Shown here: one piece after another, positions 44,534 to 59,222 of the stretch
Layout: every line of letters starts with the position of its first letter
Position numbering within the stretch: position 1 is the stretch's first letter
Assembly: GCF_036785885.1 (NCBI RefSeq)
Contig: NC_092312.1
Coordinates: 11,116,001 to 11,180,000, forward strand
Source of the DNA: Coffea arabica
Lineage: Eukaryota > Streptophyta > Magnoliopsida > Gentianales > Rubiaceae
Direction: 5' to 3'
DNA length: 64,000 bases
Translations under genes and position numbers: made by a program
The notes under the pieces: model-generated
What the model was told of the DNA's origin: nothing
Database searches by the model: none
Seen by the model: only the letters and a program-made list of their open reading frames with translations

Positions 44534-46144
44534 TGTATTTTTTGATCTTTTTTCATCGGGATAATTTGTGTGATTTCATCGGGATAATCCATGTACATTT
44601 TTCTATAAAAGTTCCAGAAAATAACAATCCAAAATATCCGGAAATTTATAGTCTCTGCAATCCATGTTCGTATAATATTGTGCGCAAACGGAATACAAGC
44701 TGTTTCAAGGGGGGAAAGCATCAATGATTGGAGTCTTGGAGAGTCACACTCAGTGTAGACATAATTTGGGAAAAAAAAAAATATTTTGCGTCACAAATTC
44801 CAATCACTTTTTTATCTCGCATACATCATATCACAAAAAGTGCTACGATAATTATCTCAAATAAATCGTCCAAATAAACTCTTATCCAAACAAACTAGAA
44901 AGTCAGCACTACCATTTAGTTTATTATATAAGAAGCTCCCCAAATTGACAACAAAACAAACCACACATTTATTTATAGGCAAATGCTGATGAAGAATCCA
45001 AGGAAGGGATAAGATCATCAACCGTCCCTGAATCATATTATTATATGCCGAAGATAATCTTTTTGACTTGCACGTTGTATGTACCATCTTGATTGGTTTC
45101 TATGGTTTCCTAAAAGTTTATCATCACAAGATTGTCAATCATTCACGGCTAAAATGGCGCTATTGCTTGACATGGGCCGCCAGCACAAAGACTTGTAGAC
45201 GTCGCATTTCCCCAAGAAACGCGTTTTCTTGTTAGAGAGTACAAAGAATTTTGCGTCGAAATTGTTCCGCCACTGGCCAGTGCCCACCGTAAGTTGCCTA
45301 TTTCTACCGGCGACGGTCTGCGTTACCGCCTTGTTTGTATTCGCATTTCTCTGCTACTGTCTCCCCTTGGTTGTATGATTATCCTGTTATTTATAAAAAT
45401 TTATATCACAGATATGTTTTTCAATCATTTTGTTGTCTCGCATGTATCAAATTTTTTTTTTTTTAAAAAAAGTGCTACATCGTTATTTTAAAACAATTTT
45501 CAAACACTCTCTGTATAAGGACCATATTTAGTAAAATACAGGACGGGAGTAATATGAGACATTTTACATACTACATCAAATCTTTTTCAAATGTATACTT
45601 AAAAATTCGACGTAAAAGTATGTGCTTGGCAAAATTACGCATATAAATTTGTACGTAAAGAATATGAATATATTTGAAAGTTACAGACCGAAAAATGCAA
45701 ACAAATTTACTACAGCTTTCAAAAACTAAGCTACATTTATACTAGTTTTAAATTCATTATTTCTCATGACTCAGAAGTATATCATTATCCTCGTTCAAAT
45801 TTTAAATTTCTGCATAAATGCCGAAGTATAATTTGTGAAGTAGACTATGTTAAAAATTTATTACGAGTTTGATACAATTAATTGAAAAGTACAAATATTT
45901 TTGAAATGTACAAAATATGGACGTGTTTTGGAGGATATGGACGAACGTGTATTGGGTAAGTATAATATTAGTATTTATTAATTGAACTAAACTCAATTAT
46001 ATTCCTACACTTGCAATGAAAAAACATAGGAATAAATACATAAAAATAATTACTGATGACCTATTGCAGAAAATTAGGATTACTATCGAGTTAAGTCAAA
46101 TTCGAGTAATGTGCTGGCAGTACTGCACGAATTCTACTCAAATG

Positions 46145-46500
46145 AAAATGCTTGAACTCGAACTCGAGTTTGTTGAGTTCTTCAAAGTTAAACTCGAGCT
46201 GAAATGGAGCTTCTTTTATCCTATTCAAGCTCAAGCTCAAACTTAACCAAATTGAGCTCAATCGAGATTTCAAACTTGAATTTTTTTTTCGAGTAAATTT
46301 CATAATTTTATTATTAATAATTAAAAATTATATTATAAATACACTAGCTGATAACACTTGACAAATACTCGAGATTTAATTTTTTTTACTTGAACTCAAC
46401 TCGATAACTTTATCAAATAGTTTGAACTCGATTCAAACACGATCAACATCGAGCTTGAGTCGAATCATTAACCAAGCTATTCACATGCCCAAGTCGAGTA
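46145..46500. repeat. Degenerate GAGCTC/CTCGAG-rich repeat block
   Basis: Words such as GAACTCGA, CTCGAG, GAGCTC and AAGCTCAA recur many times in both orientations. They force Glu/Leu- or Ser/Leu-rich pseudo-peptides in several frames. I see no clean unit length. Confidence 0.5.
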
Positions 46501-47620
46501 GTTTGATTAATTTATACCCCGACAGAAAATCATGCTAATGCATGGTAAAGCCTCTCGATCATGACATTGTGCCCATGTCTACACCAATCTCATGTGACTT
46601 ATCGTGAAATGTTGCGCATGGTACACCTGTGTTTTATGTCTGTCTGTTGACTAAAATACTCCATTAATGTCCTTTTGCATTGGCGTATCCCCATCATTAC
46701 CATCACAACCAACCTCCGCAACTACTGGATTATACTCTGCACGGAGTGTGTATTATTATGGGCAAAAGGTCCCAATTCTGGACACAGCTATTCATGATTA
46801 TCGGCGGATTGACGCACTTTAAATCGATTCCCATCCATCTTCCAAACAATCACCATCCCCGCAACCATTCTCCAGTCTCCACTTTTTTTCATACACCATT
46901 GCGGTATCAAATCAACTCAACTCGTTTTGCCACTCACTTTCTCCTGCTTTCGTGGTCGTTACAAGCTTTGATTCAACTCATTTGCAAATGTTCACTTGCA
47001 TTGCTATCTCTCCTGCTCTCTGAAATTGCCTCAACTCCAACCTTCAATACTCCCGACAGAATGAATCAGAGGCCCATAAACTTCAAGCGCCTAGATTTAG
47101 TCACGCCCTTGCAGTTTGGCAGGATAAACATGCAATGTGCTCAAGGTACCTAAACACAGTCAGCAATCAAAGCTTGTGGCAGCAATCAAAGCTTGTACCT
47201 AAACCAGAGGGCGAAAATGCTGCAACTTAAAGCTACTGCGTTAAACAATCAGGTATGACAATCTGTTGTCAGCAGTTTAGATGCACCCTTAAAGGGGCAT
47301 TATGAAAGCAACCTTTCTCTAGCAAAAGTCAATAACAAACTACCCAAAGCGCTCAATGAGACAAAATTGAATAAACTGAATCTCAACGACAAATTTACAG
47401 AGGGGCAAAGTCTATAGTTTAAGCATACAGCAGATCTGGTATACCTTGTCATATGTCCAATGATCAATCTCTAAGTGTAGTTTTTGTAACAAACAAATAT
47501 GACTAACATAACAAAAAATGAACACTCGACTAGATGTAAGATCCACTGCTCTCAAGAGCTATAAAAGCAAGGTAACCCCAACCAACACCTGACTGCCAGT
47601 AGGCTGAGCAGTTGAATGCA

Positions 47621-50600
47621 TTACACTGCAGATCTCAACGCTCCTCTAGCAGCCTCTCGCTTCATCTCTGCAGCTTTGCCACTGCCTCGGAAATACATGT
47701 ACACTTGCTGCAGTAGGAGAAAGCAAGAGCCAGCAAAAAGAAATGAGAACATACTTTTTAGGTAGAATAGGAGGAGGAGATGGGTGAATGTAATATAACC
47801 GAGTAACTTCAAGCACAAGCAACAAATTTAGACCTGAATAACCCAAACGCTGAGAACTGATTCAAGACAGAACAGACCAAACCCAATGAAGTAGAAAACC
47901 TGTTAAGGAGAATATGCGAATATGAATATCTTCCAAAATTGTTGCTGCTAATATTACATAATTAGAGAGAACCAGATGTTGAGGTGTGGATACAATAGAA
48001 CTTTAAGGCAGGGTTTACACGGTTGCAAGTCATGCTCAAGAGAGCAAAATAAGAATGATATTTACCCCAACTAAGACCTGCTTGCTGATGAGGTCTACAG
48101 CAGGCAGGATACCCCTGTTCCAAAAAACCACACAATATTAGATTGTCAGCACTAGAATTTATATACTGATAAACTTATCATATCCTTTTTCTTTTCTGGG
48201 AAGGAGAGGGGAATCAACAGAGCGATGAGTGGCCATATTGATTAGCTGTCAATTTTGAAATAATCATACTAATCTTAACTTTTTTTAAGTCATTATCTCC
48301 ACCATTTTTAGCAAAAAAAAATTGAGACTCATAATTAACATAACAAGTTCAAGAAATCAAACAAATGGAATAAGGAACTTACGCTAGAGATTTTCCTTTG
48401 AAAACTACAGGAGGAGCAACCGCAGCAAAGATGACGAAGATAATGTGAAGCTATAAACAAGGGCAGGATATCAGCCATATTTACATAACCAGCTAACACG
48501 GAACAGAATCATGGAAACAAGTAAACGCACTGACCAAGTAAAACAAGAAAAACCACCCAAACTTCATAGCACTATCAGTCCTGCAATAAGAATGTGCTGT
48601 TAATATTACAAGAAAACTCTTTGAAGTGAACTCGATAAACTAACAATAAAATGAAGGTCCCAGATGTTATTGATGTGAAAGGTAAATCTCAAAACCAATC
48701 CATCCAGGTAAACTCAAACATTATGTAACGGACCCAACCCTCCCAATTGCCTCATTTAAGCACTGGATAAACCTCATGTAACAGCACCATAAGAACATTC
48801 ATAACTTCATAGCAAAGAGAGAATTATCAAGCTAGCTATAGTATAACTAATATATCCAATCTAATACCCTACATTTTTGCCGGTTTAAGTCAAAACTGAC
48901 TACCATCCATATCACCAGTGCATATAGAAGGATAACTTTCTAACAATGTCAAGAAACAAATAAGAACATGTTTATACCCTCTAACCCCATAAGTTCAACA
49001 GAATAAATGGTAATGCTACAGCCAAAACAAAGTCAATAAAAAAAACGCATACCTAAAGGCATTATATAGTGGCCTGTACCACAACACATAGGCTCCTGGG
49101 ACACCTGATATGAAGTATATAATAGCAAGAAACCAGATTTTTGGGTCTACAAAGAAGGAATGTTGAAAAGGTTACACCACAGGACACAGAGGGGACAGAC
49201 AAATGACCAAAGAAATGAAAGGAACCAAAATTTCAGGAACGAACCTCCCTCTTTAATCCATGCTGTGGTAACTGCTATGACGTTCCAGAAAAGACATGCT
49301 ACAAGTCCTGCTCACCACAAACACAATTCCTCTTAAATGGAGGTAATAACCAAAAAAAAATAGCAGGTTTAAATATGCAAATGGAACAATCAAATGAGAT
49401 CCAGTCCCAATTCATTAAAAGGTTACAACCATAGCAAAGACGCTGATTGATGCACAGTTACAAATTTTTCCACAGATCTCAACAAAAAAAAGGAATATAA
49501 AAAACAACGGTAAGGATATCTGCTCAGTTACAAAATTTTCCAGCTTGTAATAAGGTATTTATGTCAGAAATAGATTCAGATAAGTAATATAACCTCCTCA
49601 TTGGTAAAGGCTATGTTTTCAGAATCCTTTCAATGACCAGGAAAGAATTTCCATTGAATAACCAGTCTTATCCCCAATCAAGAATTTTCAGGCCAGAATA
49701 GATTTCAATATTTACCAAACCTGAAAATAAATGCTTAGCGATGTTAAAAAGAAATCTAAAAGCTATCTTCCTCTTTTAATATTTCAACCAGCCTGATATA
49801 TGGGAGATAGAGTTGATATCTATGATTCCAATAAGCTTCTGATATGCTCCAATCCAAATCCCCTTCCCTAGGATATAAAAGGGGGAATGATAAATTTCAC
49901 ATGCAGTGGAAAGGTATCCCAGCATTGGCGAGAATGATGACAAATAATTTCATGAAGGCAATGAGCATTTAAGCAAATCACTTTAAACTTCAATGGAGGC
50001 TAACCAAAATACGACATACCCAAAAAGGTTGTGAATGCAACATACTGCATTCTCTGAAGATGAATTGGAATATCATTTCCGATGTCATGATGGATAATTG
50101 GAAAGAATGGTGGCCAGTTTTTCTCCTCAAGAACAATACCAGCTGCAAGGCAACAAAGGCAAGTCAACCCTTTATTAATATTGGGAAACCAAAGATTGTG
50201 ACAGATAAATTTCATCTGTCATCCATGAGAAAGCGTTAAAGATGAGACCACCTGTCAAAGACGTTGCAAACAGAGAAATCAAAGAAAATGATATCCATTC
50301 TTCTACTTTATTAAATTCTCACTCTGTATCTCTTTCTCTTTTTCATTTTTCCTCCCATTATTGGGGGTTGAAAACATAAAATCTTGTTTGATAAGTAGAA
50401 AGATTTCCATCAGGAACAAGCTTATTTTCTGCCAACTCAAAAGACTATCAAAATGTTCAACTACATATAGAGATATTAGCAGACTAGCCACAATAGCATT
50501 GTGAGGTGCCTCCCCAGATGAGCACCAAGCAAGCAAAGGCAGGTAGAATGGGATGCAGCACCAAAACAGTGATTAAGACAAGGGGGGGGAGAGAGAGAGA

Positions 50601-53367
50601 GAGAGGGAATAGCAAAGAAAGAACCTCTGGCAGCAGCCTCTTCTTTCCGCTTTACATCCTGCAGAGGATCAATAAATCAAAATACTACAAGTTAATACTA
50701 CAAGTTTCCGCTTTAGCAATCCATGAAAGTAGAAGCAACTAGAATGTAAACATGAATGTTTCTGAGGAGCCAGAAGGATATTCATTTAATATTGACAACC
50801 AGCCAAAAAGTGACGCAGCCTTAAAGACAGCACCTACAGCCACACATGGAACCTTTTAGATAAGAGAAATTTCAGGTCTCTGTCGTGTTCTAAGAGTGTT
50901 TAAAAACTTGTGCAGCCATTTAAATATAGTTAGTCAGATTTTTAGTCGTTGCCAAATTGTTTATAGAAACTCCATGGATGGTAAAAGAAAAGGTTGGTTG
51001 GGTAGAACCAATTCACATCCTTTAACCCATTGAACAGGCCATGCCAAAATACTTCTAGTACCAGCTGATAAAATTTCCAAATAGTTGCATCATACAGTAC
51101 AATTAAGGGCCTAAAGATGCTCTCAAGGTTTGAAGACGCAAAGCAATCTGACACAATAATGAGCAGTTACAACAAAACCAACATATTCCCAAACATGTCG
51201 TCATAAGCTAACAAGAGATCCAGGCTTTACATAATGAAACAAACAAGAAGAAAGCAATATAAATCCCATTTTCTTCTTGTTTGAAAATAATGAAACACAC
51301 TTATAGAAATTAAACTTTCATAACTGGACTGTTAACATTATAAATAGTAATGCTTGGGGGCAATCACAATAACCGATATACATTAGAAGTTATTTATTTA
51401 GAATCCAAGACAAAGTAATAGAGCAAAAGTCATCTTGCAGAAAAATATAAAGTGCATCAGGCAAAGATCAACAAAATGATGATTTTCAGTCAACAAGTAC
51501 CTGTTCCCTCCTCCTCAATTCAGCTTCCTTAGCTTGCAGCTCCTTCTCTTTCTTTTTCAAATCCTAATTGGGACACAATAAAATTAGACATAACTACTGT
51601 TGAAAAACATAAGGTATTATATGATAGTTCTAAGGATTGGACCTACTGCAGCATTATCCAGAGGAATATCAATTGAGGCGGTACTGTTATAGAAATCAGC
51701 AGGCTCAGGTGGAAGAGGCGAAAGCCTTGAGTGTGTTGCTGCAGGGACACTGCCGGACTGAAATTCGAGAAAGATAGATGGCATTAATGAGTTTCTTTAT
51801 TCCTTCGAAAGAGAAAAGGAAAACTATTTGAAGGAAAAAAATTTTTGTAACACATTATACGAGGTAATTGAATCAAGTATTAAAGAGAGACAGAGAGAGA
51901 GAGAGACGACGTCACCAGTCTTGTAGCAATACACAGAGAATGAAAAGAAAAAACTTAAAAGATAATTCATTCATCTAAATCATCTGCATGAACAAATGAG
52001 TTCACAACACTGGCAAAAGCACACCATTGAACTAGAAACCTTCCTCTAAAGCATTGAAGAACGTTAAATGTGATGCCAAAAGTATCCTTTTGATGTAAAT
52101 AGACAAAGCCATGTTAGTATGATATATCAATACCACGTTTATCAAAAATTAGGATATAGTTCAAATGCACGACTATCATCCAGCCTACATCGCTCTAAAA
52201 CATGGGGAATACAACATTTTAATTTAAAGCAAACTAAAAACTGGCCATTTTAACTATATGACAGGAAGAACTAAAGGCATAATGATGTACTTACTGTTGT
52301 ATAAAAAGCTCCTCCACTAAACTTAGATTTCCCTCCATCCTGCCATAAATTCAAAAATAAAAGCAATTTAAAGAATCATAAATTTGAACATCTCTTCAAA
52401 CTCAGTGCATCATATTGAATAACTATGCATAATATGTATGGTAAAGCTATTACTTAGAACTGCATAAATAGAATCAGAAAACATAGCCTCATCCTCAACA
52501 AATTACTGTAAGTTACTTTTCTAGATCAAATGCTGACTTTTCCAACTCTCAAAGGACTAAAACCATCTACGCCAATAATCTAAAATATCACACTTCTCTG
52601 AACTCCAGCATCAGAAATGTCACTCTACTGCATAAATTTTTTGGGTTGCCGCCCCAAGTACCGAAAGAATAGGAGTATACCAAATATCTAGATACATCAG
52701 AGTTGGGAAGGCCATCATTTTTCATCCTACCTATAATACTCCAACCTCAATCAGCAGGCCTCCAACAATAATCGATGGTTTGAGTACCAATAAGTCTTCC
52801 TGTCTGTCTGTCTCTCTCTCTCTTCCCCCCCCCCCCCCCCCAAAAAAAAAGTGAAAAATTAAAATAGAAGAAACCCCCAGCCACCCGCTTGAAACTTCTC
52901 GCAGATCAATAATTACCAAAGCGCTTATGATTTCAGCTCTAATTGCAGATCAATTTGTACAGCCAGTCAAACAAAAGTCAACCTAGTTAGAAGTACATAA
53001 ATTCCACTTGAAAACAGGCAATCGACCGGGCAAAAACTCAGAAAATAAAAAAGTAATTATGAGAAACACTACTGTAACAGAATTCCAAATTTCAGGATAG
53101 AACCGCTCATGCTATCAACCGCCAAGAATCTTACAGCCCACAAAAACCTCAATAAATCTTCCCAACTCACGGCTAAGAAAGCACATAATACCCAAAGCCC
53201 GCATACCGACATACAGATTAACCACCGAGCAACCGAAAATTCAAGCATAATTACATAAAACGGGAAATTAGTACAAAATCAGACGGTAAAGTAAGAAGCA
53301 AACTTACAGCAAAGGGATTGACTTCTTCTTCTTCGTCAAAAGGGTTCCGATCATAACGGCCAGCCAT
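47621..53367 (-). CDS. SCAMP: Secretory carrier-associated membrane protein (SCAMP), complete
   Basis: Thirteen exons fit GT-AG sites in one frame: 53308-53367, 52295-52339, 51647-51757, 51501-51563, 50625-50658, 50020-50142, 49245-49307, 49053-49146, 48535-48580, 48383-48450, 48066-48114, 47834-47899 and 47621-47707. They encode 302 residues ending GALRSAV. SCAMPs are four-span proteins of the trans-Golgi, early endosome and plasma membrane that act in vesicle trafficking. Seen here: two NPF endocytic motifs (RNPFDE, residues 8-10; VNPFA, 17-19), a charged coiled coil ([20 protein letters not shown], about 73-92), the pre-membrane segment [11 protein letters not shown], four hydrophobic spans (about 138-162, 168-190, 206-230, 250-274), and the hallmark [10 protein letters not shown] (189-198) between spans 2 and 3. 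No defect seen. Intron 1 contains a C run and CT repeat (about 52800-52842), and a GA repeat lies near the exon-5 donor. Confidence 0.95.
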
Positions 53368-56300
53368 TGCAGAGAGTTTGTTAACTATTGGGCTTACGGA
53401 GATCTGATAATAGTAGCACTAGAAGTATATTTTTAAAATTTATAATATATAAAAAAAAAAAAAAGAAAGCAAAAAGCAAAAAGCTTAGCAGGCAAGAAAT
53501 TAAGGAGAAGAGTTTTGGAAGATTCAAAATATATGAGGTGTCTAAGCGCTGGAGAGATAGATGGAGAAGACCCTTTTGGCTTTTTTTACAACTAGTATTG
53601 AAGTTTACAATGTACTACTACTACTAGTACCAGATGTGAAATTGGGAAGAAAGCAAGAAAGGAAAAAGTTGAAAACGTAGAAAGCGAAAATGAAAGACTT
53701 GTCCTCCGCCCTTGGCCTGTTGGTCAGCCAATCCTGGAGTGCTTTTTTTGAATAATAATAATAAGACAAGACGACATTAGAAATTTGGCTAATGCCTATT
53801 TCTTCTCTGCCTTGTCCGATAAAATTACTGCCAACTGGAAAAGGAAAGCAGAACCGACCGCGTAAATTTTATATGGGGGAAAGAAATACTTTGCCACCGG
53901 AAATATTTTGATTCTAATTTTGTCTTGGTCTTGTTTCCTTTGCTTTTTTTTTTTTTTAAGAAAAATTTTCTACTTTTTCATAACTATTTCTTTTACGCGT
54001 TTTTCAATTACCTTTTTTTTTTTTTATGATACATCAAATCCTAAAAATGCTATAATAATACACATGGATATTACAATTTGAGAACATTGTCCTATAAAAT
54101 TTTACCCAACTCGAGTAGTTCTTAGAGCCAATCTAGGTGCATTACTCAACAAGTACATTTGAGGCAAATAAACTTCCCATAATAACATTTCAAGCTCTTT
54201 CTTTTCATGTTCGATCCACTGATCCTAAACGCATTATAATTTTAAGATTTCCAAAATTTCTTACGAGTGAATACTTTCTTATAATCAATTTACTAGTTAC
54301 CTGAAAAAAAAAAAAAGATAAGATAATTACGTGACGATCTCAAAAAACAGCAAGTTATACTCGAAATATATTTTTGGATACGTTATTATGTCTACCAACT
54401 CTTCGGTATATTATGCTGTATTTTCATTGGAATGTAAAACTTCTACTGTGGCTGATCTAGTACTACAAAAACTGAAGTCCTGTTTGATAACTTAACTCAG
54501 CACTTAAATTTAATGAGTTCAGATTTTAATATATTTAATTGCGTTTGATAACAAAAAAAAAAACAGAACATATGAATTAATTAAGTGATACTGAATCCTC
54601 TAAGTTAAATACTATTCATTTATCACTTAATGTGATATAAACTCAATCGTATCAAATTTAGTATTTAATAATTCAATAATTTAATGGATTCAGATTTCAG
54701 CTTTCTTTTATCAAACGCAGACTAAGTTGAATAATTCCATAAACCTGTCTTCCCGTTGAACTGCTTTTTACCATTTTTTTTTTCTTTTTTCGTTCTGATA
54801 ACGAAGTGGTTAGATAGTTAAAAGTCGTGTTAATGAGTCTCTAAACGGGAGTCTCAACTGCTCCAATATGTGCCTACGAAATGATCATTTATTGATGATA
54901 GGTAGATGCCACAGAGTTCAGAAAATGGGTGGGATTAGCTATGTGAGTTTTGGGGTGAAGCTAGTCTTTATTGCATGTAGGAATCAATCTATTAAACAAT
55001 AATGATATAGCAGTTGACATGATCTCCAAGTTGTTGTGTATTCAAGGGATCATTTCAGAACCCTCCCTCGAGTTTGGCTAATGTACATAGATAGATCATG
55101 CGTTAAGTATAGCCATGTCCAAAAGCAGCCTAATCTGAGTTTGGCTAATGGGTCTCTAGTGTTAGTTTTTTTTTTTTTAAAAAAAGTATAATTAATTTGA
55201 AAAAAAGTATCTAAATGTAGAAGTGCAATAATAATTATGATTGTGTATATTCACGTGATAAGTTAGGTTTAATTTTAGGTCTATTAACAAATATCGGTTA
55301 GGCATCCCGTTAAAATATTCAAAACTTTTAATATGGGGCAAATGAGTGTACCATTTGTTTAGCCTTGGCATTTTTAAGATGTAACATTTGCCACATTTGT
55401 TTTAGTTGAAAATTTGGGAACTAATCTAAAATTAGGGCTGTATCTCAACACACTAATTTTGGAATGGAACAGTCGAAAATCCAATTAAAAGGTAATCAAT
55501 CTTTTTGAAACGAAATTTATTTTATTTTATTTCAAATTTTTGTCAAAATGCGTGGTCATGAAGAAACACTACTGTGATTGTTGATTCCAAAAAAAAAAAT
55601 AAAAATGACACTATGTTTGACATAATGGTTACTAATTTACAATCCGACCAGTCAACGCAAAAGTCAGTGGCAGCCACAAAAAGATAGTTGAATTTTGACC
55701 GGCAAAGCGGAAGCCGGGGGGAGCACTTGGGTTTATCCTTAAATCACTTGTCAATTAGGCCTTTTGACCATATTTCCTGCGACATTATTCAGTGTCTGAA
55801 TGCAATTATTCTTTTATATCTTCTGATTGCAGTTAATGTTCCTTCTCGTATCTCAAACGTCAAAACCATCTAGAAGGCCACAGTTTCCCCAAACCCTTTG
55901 CTTTCTCGACTAAAATTTGAGATCCAAATAGGTCCTGAGCCAACATATTCCGGGTTGGAAAAACTAGTCCTGCCTACTCCAGCATCTCAAGAATCCACGG
56001 GGTATTAGAGACACGTTGGGAAACAATTTGCATCCCAAAGCATTCATTGACAGATCAAGCAGACGGCAACAACATGGTCGATGTAACTGAAGACCGCCAT
56101 CATTAACTGAGTCATGATTTTCCAATGGCATGATGGGGCTTTGACGTCATCAAATATGCATCAGATTTTACATATCCCATGACACAAAGGCCGTTTCATG
56201 AAGCATTAAACATGGAAGGGGAATTAGTGAGGAGAGGAAGATTAGGGATACCCCGAGTCATTTGTAACATTAGTGGAAACAAAAAAAAAAAATGAATTAC

Positions 56301-56414
56301 AGGCACAAATAAATAATGGCACTATTGAAACAATGAATTAATGATGATGATCATTATAGCCTGCAGAGACTAAGAACTACAGTGTGTGAATCTGAGTGAT
56401 CGGACAAACTAAGG
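53368..56414. other. Spacer between the SCAMP and DUF707 genes
   Basis: It holds the SCAMP promoter side (53368 rightwards) and the DUF707 3' side (left of 56415). It includes A and T runs and a MITE-like element (54477-54722). No gene supported. Confidence 0.5.
54477..54722. mobile_element. MITE-like relic, 246 bp
   Basis: GTCCTGTTTGATAA at the left and the inverse of GTCTGCGTTTGATAA at the right form imperfect terminal inverted repeats. The interior repeats CACTTAA, AATTTAATG and CAGATTT words in both orientations, as in hAT-derived MITEs of eudicots. No clear 8-bp duplication. Confidence 0.4.
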
Positions 56415-59147
56415 CTACGCTTTATGATGCCGTCTTCTGCTGTATCGCCGCCGCCTTCTTTGGCTTCCTTTATATGGATCCACCCAGTATCTGTCCTCTT
56501 TAATGGCTCGCTCCCACCGATCTTCAAATGTCTGAAGCTCTGATGTTGATTGCCTCCTAACCTGCACAAGGTGCAAAAGAAGAATGATAGCGTTAGGGGG
56601 GCATGAATCTTTTATTCTATCGAAAAGCACTTCATGGTAATGTGTATGATCTTAAGGTCTTTTTCTCTAGACAGATCTACAAGGTTCAAGAGAAACAGGA
56701 ATACAACTGATGAAAGCAGCACATCAGTGATCCAGTGCCTCACCTCAGATCGTACATCAACTTCATGCCTCTGAGATTAAAAAAAAAAGAACCGATGTGT
56801 AAATGCAAGATAAAGAAGCAAGGAACGAGGGACAAGATAAAGAAGCAACCATAAGATAAAGTCTATACCTTTGTTGACCCTCCAGCAATTGAGGTCTGCA
56901 CAAAGATCAAACATTGTCAATGGATGTCAATGTTTTATTATCATTACCTTGTCATCAACTTGTTAAAAAGCACCGAGACAGAGGAGCATACATGGTAAGC
57001 AAATCAGGCACAGATCCAAGACCTGAAATCGTAAGCTCCTCCCGACCAAAAACCTAGCACTGAGTTGCGAGCAAAAACTAGGTGCACTACCAATATGTCA
57101 AAATTCTTCAATGCATATACAAGCAACTTCAGGATCAGGAAAAGTAATCTTTTGGTTCAGTGCCTTGGTTTTTCTGAAATAAGGCTTCTTGCAGCTATTG
57201 GCTTTATATAGCTTTGTTTCCCAAGTAATTGAAGATTTCTCTTCCTTAATACGTGACGAAGCAAAAATTATGTAAGCGTTAGAAGTTATTTAATGGAACC
57301 CTCGTATCCTTAGCAGCTACTTAATATTGACATTATATCTATTTCAACTGCTAGCTCAACCATCTGAAACTATCTGTCTTATCAAAGATACATAGGTGGG
57401 GGTAGGTTAATCAGCCCAACAGTGCTTTGAGAAACTAAGTTTTGAACAAGAGTCCCCTCACATGCAGGCCACGACTACATAGATGTGGGAGTTGGATTCA
57501 TATATTTGGCATATTTCAATTATTCAGTCAACCACCTCCTCTGTACAGCAACCATAAGAGTGTGTTCACTTACTGGAGTTAGTAGCAACTGCTAGAGTGT
57601 TTTCACTTTTGTTGAAGTTAGTAGCAATATACAAAAAGGAAACTGCAAATCAGTCAAATAGCCAGCAACTTTGATGATAGATGGTGGCGAACTAAAGGCT
57701 TAATAATCGAGTGAAAACTTAAGTACAAGAATTATCCTAAAACATGCAGGCAGTTTAATTCCACTAGGTCATTATAAGGCTAACACTTAAAGCCTTGTGC
57801 CTCGTGGAATTTGATCTTTGATGGTATCTGTTTTTCTGTATGGTGGCTGGCTATTTTATAATTGAGGGCAGGTATGCAAATCTTCAGGGGCTATTTACCA
57901 AGAATTCATTTTTAGAAGAACGTCAAAAAATATTGTCCTTTTAATTCATTTTCCATAAAACGTGGAAATCGATTTCTCTAAAATCAACTTTCCAAAGCCC
58001 ATTTTAAAGAAATCAACTTATCTAGGAGTCTCCATTCCTTACTTCCAAATTCTATTCCTTCTTCCTCCACCATAGTTGGCCAGTCTCATTACCTCAAACC
58101 CTCCGTTGTCTATTGTCATACTCATTATTGCAGCAGACTCTTTGTAAAGACAGGTGGATTGATAAACTACTGCATATGCTTGCACTAATGGGTGCAGGTT
58201 TTACCACCCTGATCCAGCTTTTTGGCTAATGCTGTATAAAACAATGGTCATTGAAATTGGGATTTGGTACAAAAAGGTAAGAAAAGAACCTGGAAATAAT
58301 GGAGGTCATGCTAGACCCAGAAACATCAAGCGAAGACTTTGTCTTTGTAAAATTCTGAAGTGATTTTAAAGTTTAAATGGCCACATAGTATCTATATATT
58401 ATTCATTCAGAGAGGATTTTGCAGTGGAACGAGTACCAAGCATCAAAGATCAGGAATCCGGAAAACAATGTGCCCCTCTTCTTCTTCTTCTCGCCACAGG
58501 GATATTGCAGTCTATCTTGTTTCATAAAACTTTTAAGGTCAAAATCCACTTCTCTGTTTTTAAACAAGGCTGAATTTTAACAGAAGTTGAGGCCGGGTTC
58601 TCCAAGATAGCCTCTAAGGTGATTTTTGCATAGATTAAAAAAAGGAAATATTTCTTTAATTGCGATTCAAAACCAAAATGTTAAAGGCATATAACCCAAA
58701 TTACCAGAATCCAACAAAAACATTTTAAACATTTTAAGGAAAAATAAAAAGACAGAAAACTTAAAGCTTTTCATTAGCTGCAATTTAAACATCTAAGAAG
58801 TGAAATATCAATAATGAAGTAGCTTATCAAGGACCAAAACTTCCGCCCCCTAAACAGAATTAGAAAAGTTAGTGACTTAGTATTGATGTGAGCTGTAGCA
58901 TGTAAAATGGTCGCATATGTGTAGCCATGCCATGAAATAACAACCTCGTACATTAAAAGAAAAGAGAAGGAAGTGAATAGGTAGATCACCTTTTTGGCAG
59001 ATTTCCCTCCCAATGTCTGTATACTCTGATGAACTATATATTCACTATCAACCACTCCCACATTTTTCGTGCGGTCACCCTGTAAGAATGCAAACCGTCA
59101 TCAGATCCCTAAGGAAACATGTCAACCAAACCCCATTACAGAGAGGA

Positions 59148-59222
<75 letters not shown>

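Larger units (their letters stand above)
43423..47620. other. Spacer with MITEs and low-complexity DNA
   Basis: It contains the Stowaway at 44182-44531, relics with words shared by other MITEs (TCTCGCATACATCA and AGTGCTACGATAATTAT near 44815-44850; a related pair near 45435-45490), and a GAGCTC/CTCGAG-rich block (46145-46500). A frame at 46680-47153 (157 codons) starts at TTG and matches no family I know. No gene supported. Confidence 0.5.

Noticed and set aside
46680..47153. 157-codon open frame on the plus strand
   Set aside because: It starts at TTG, has no recognisable domain and includes a His/Pro-rich and Ser/Leu-rich low-complexity composition. An ATG-started gene here cannot be supported.
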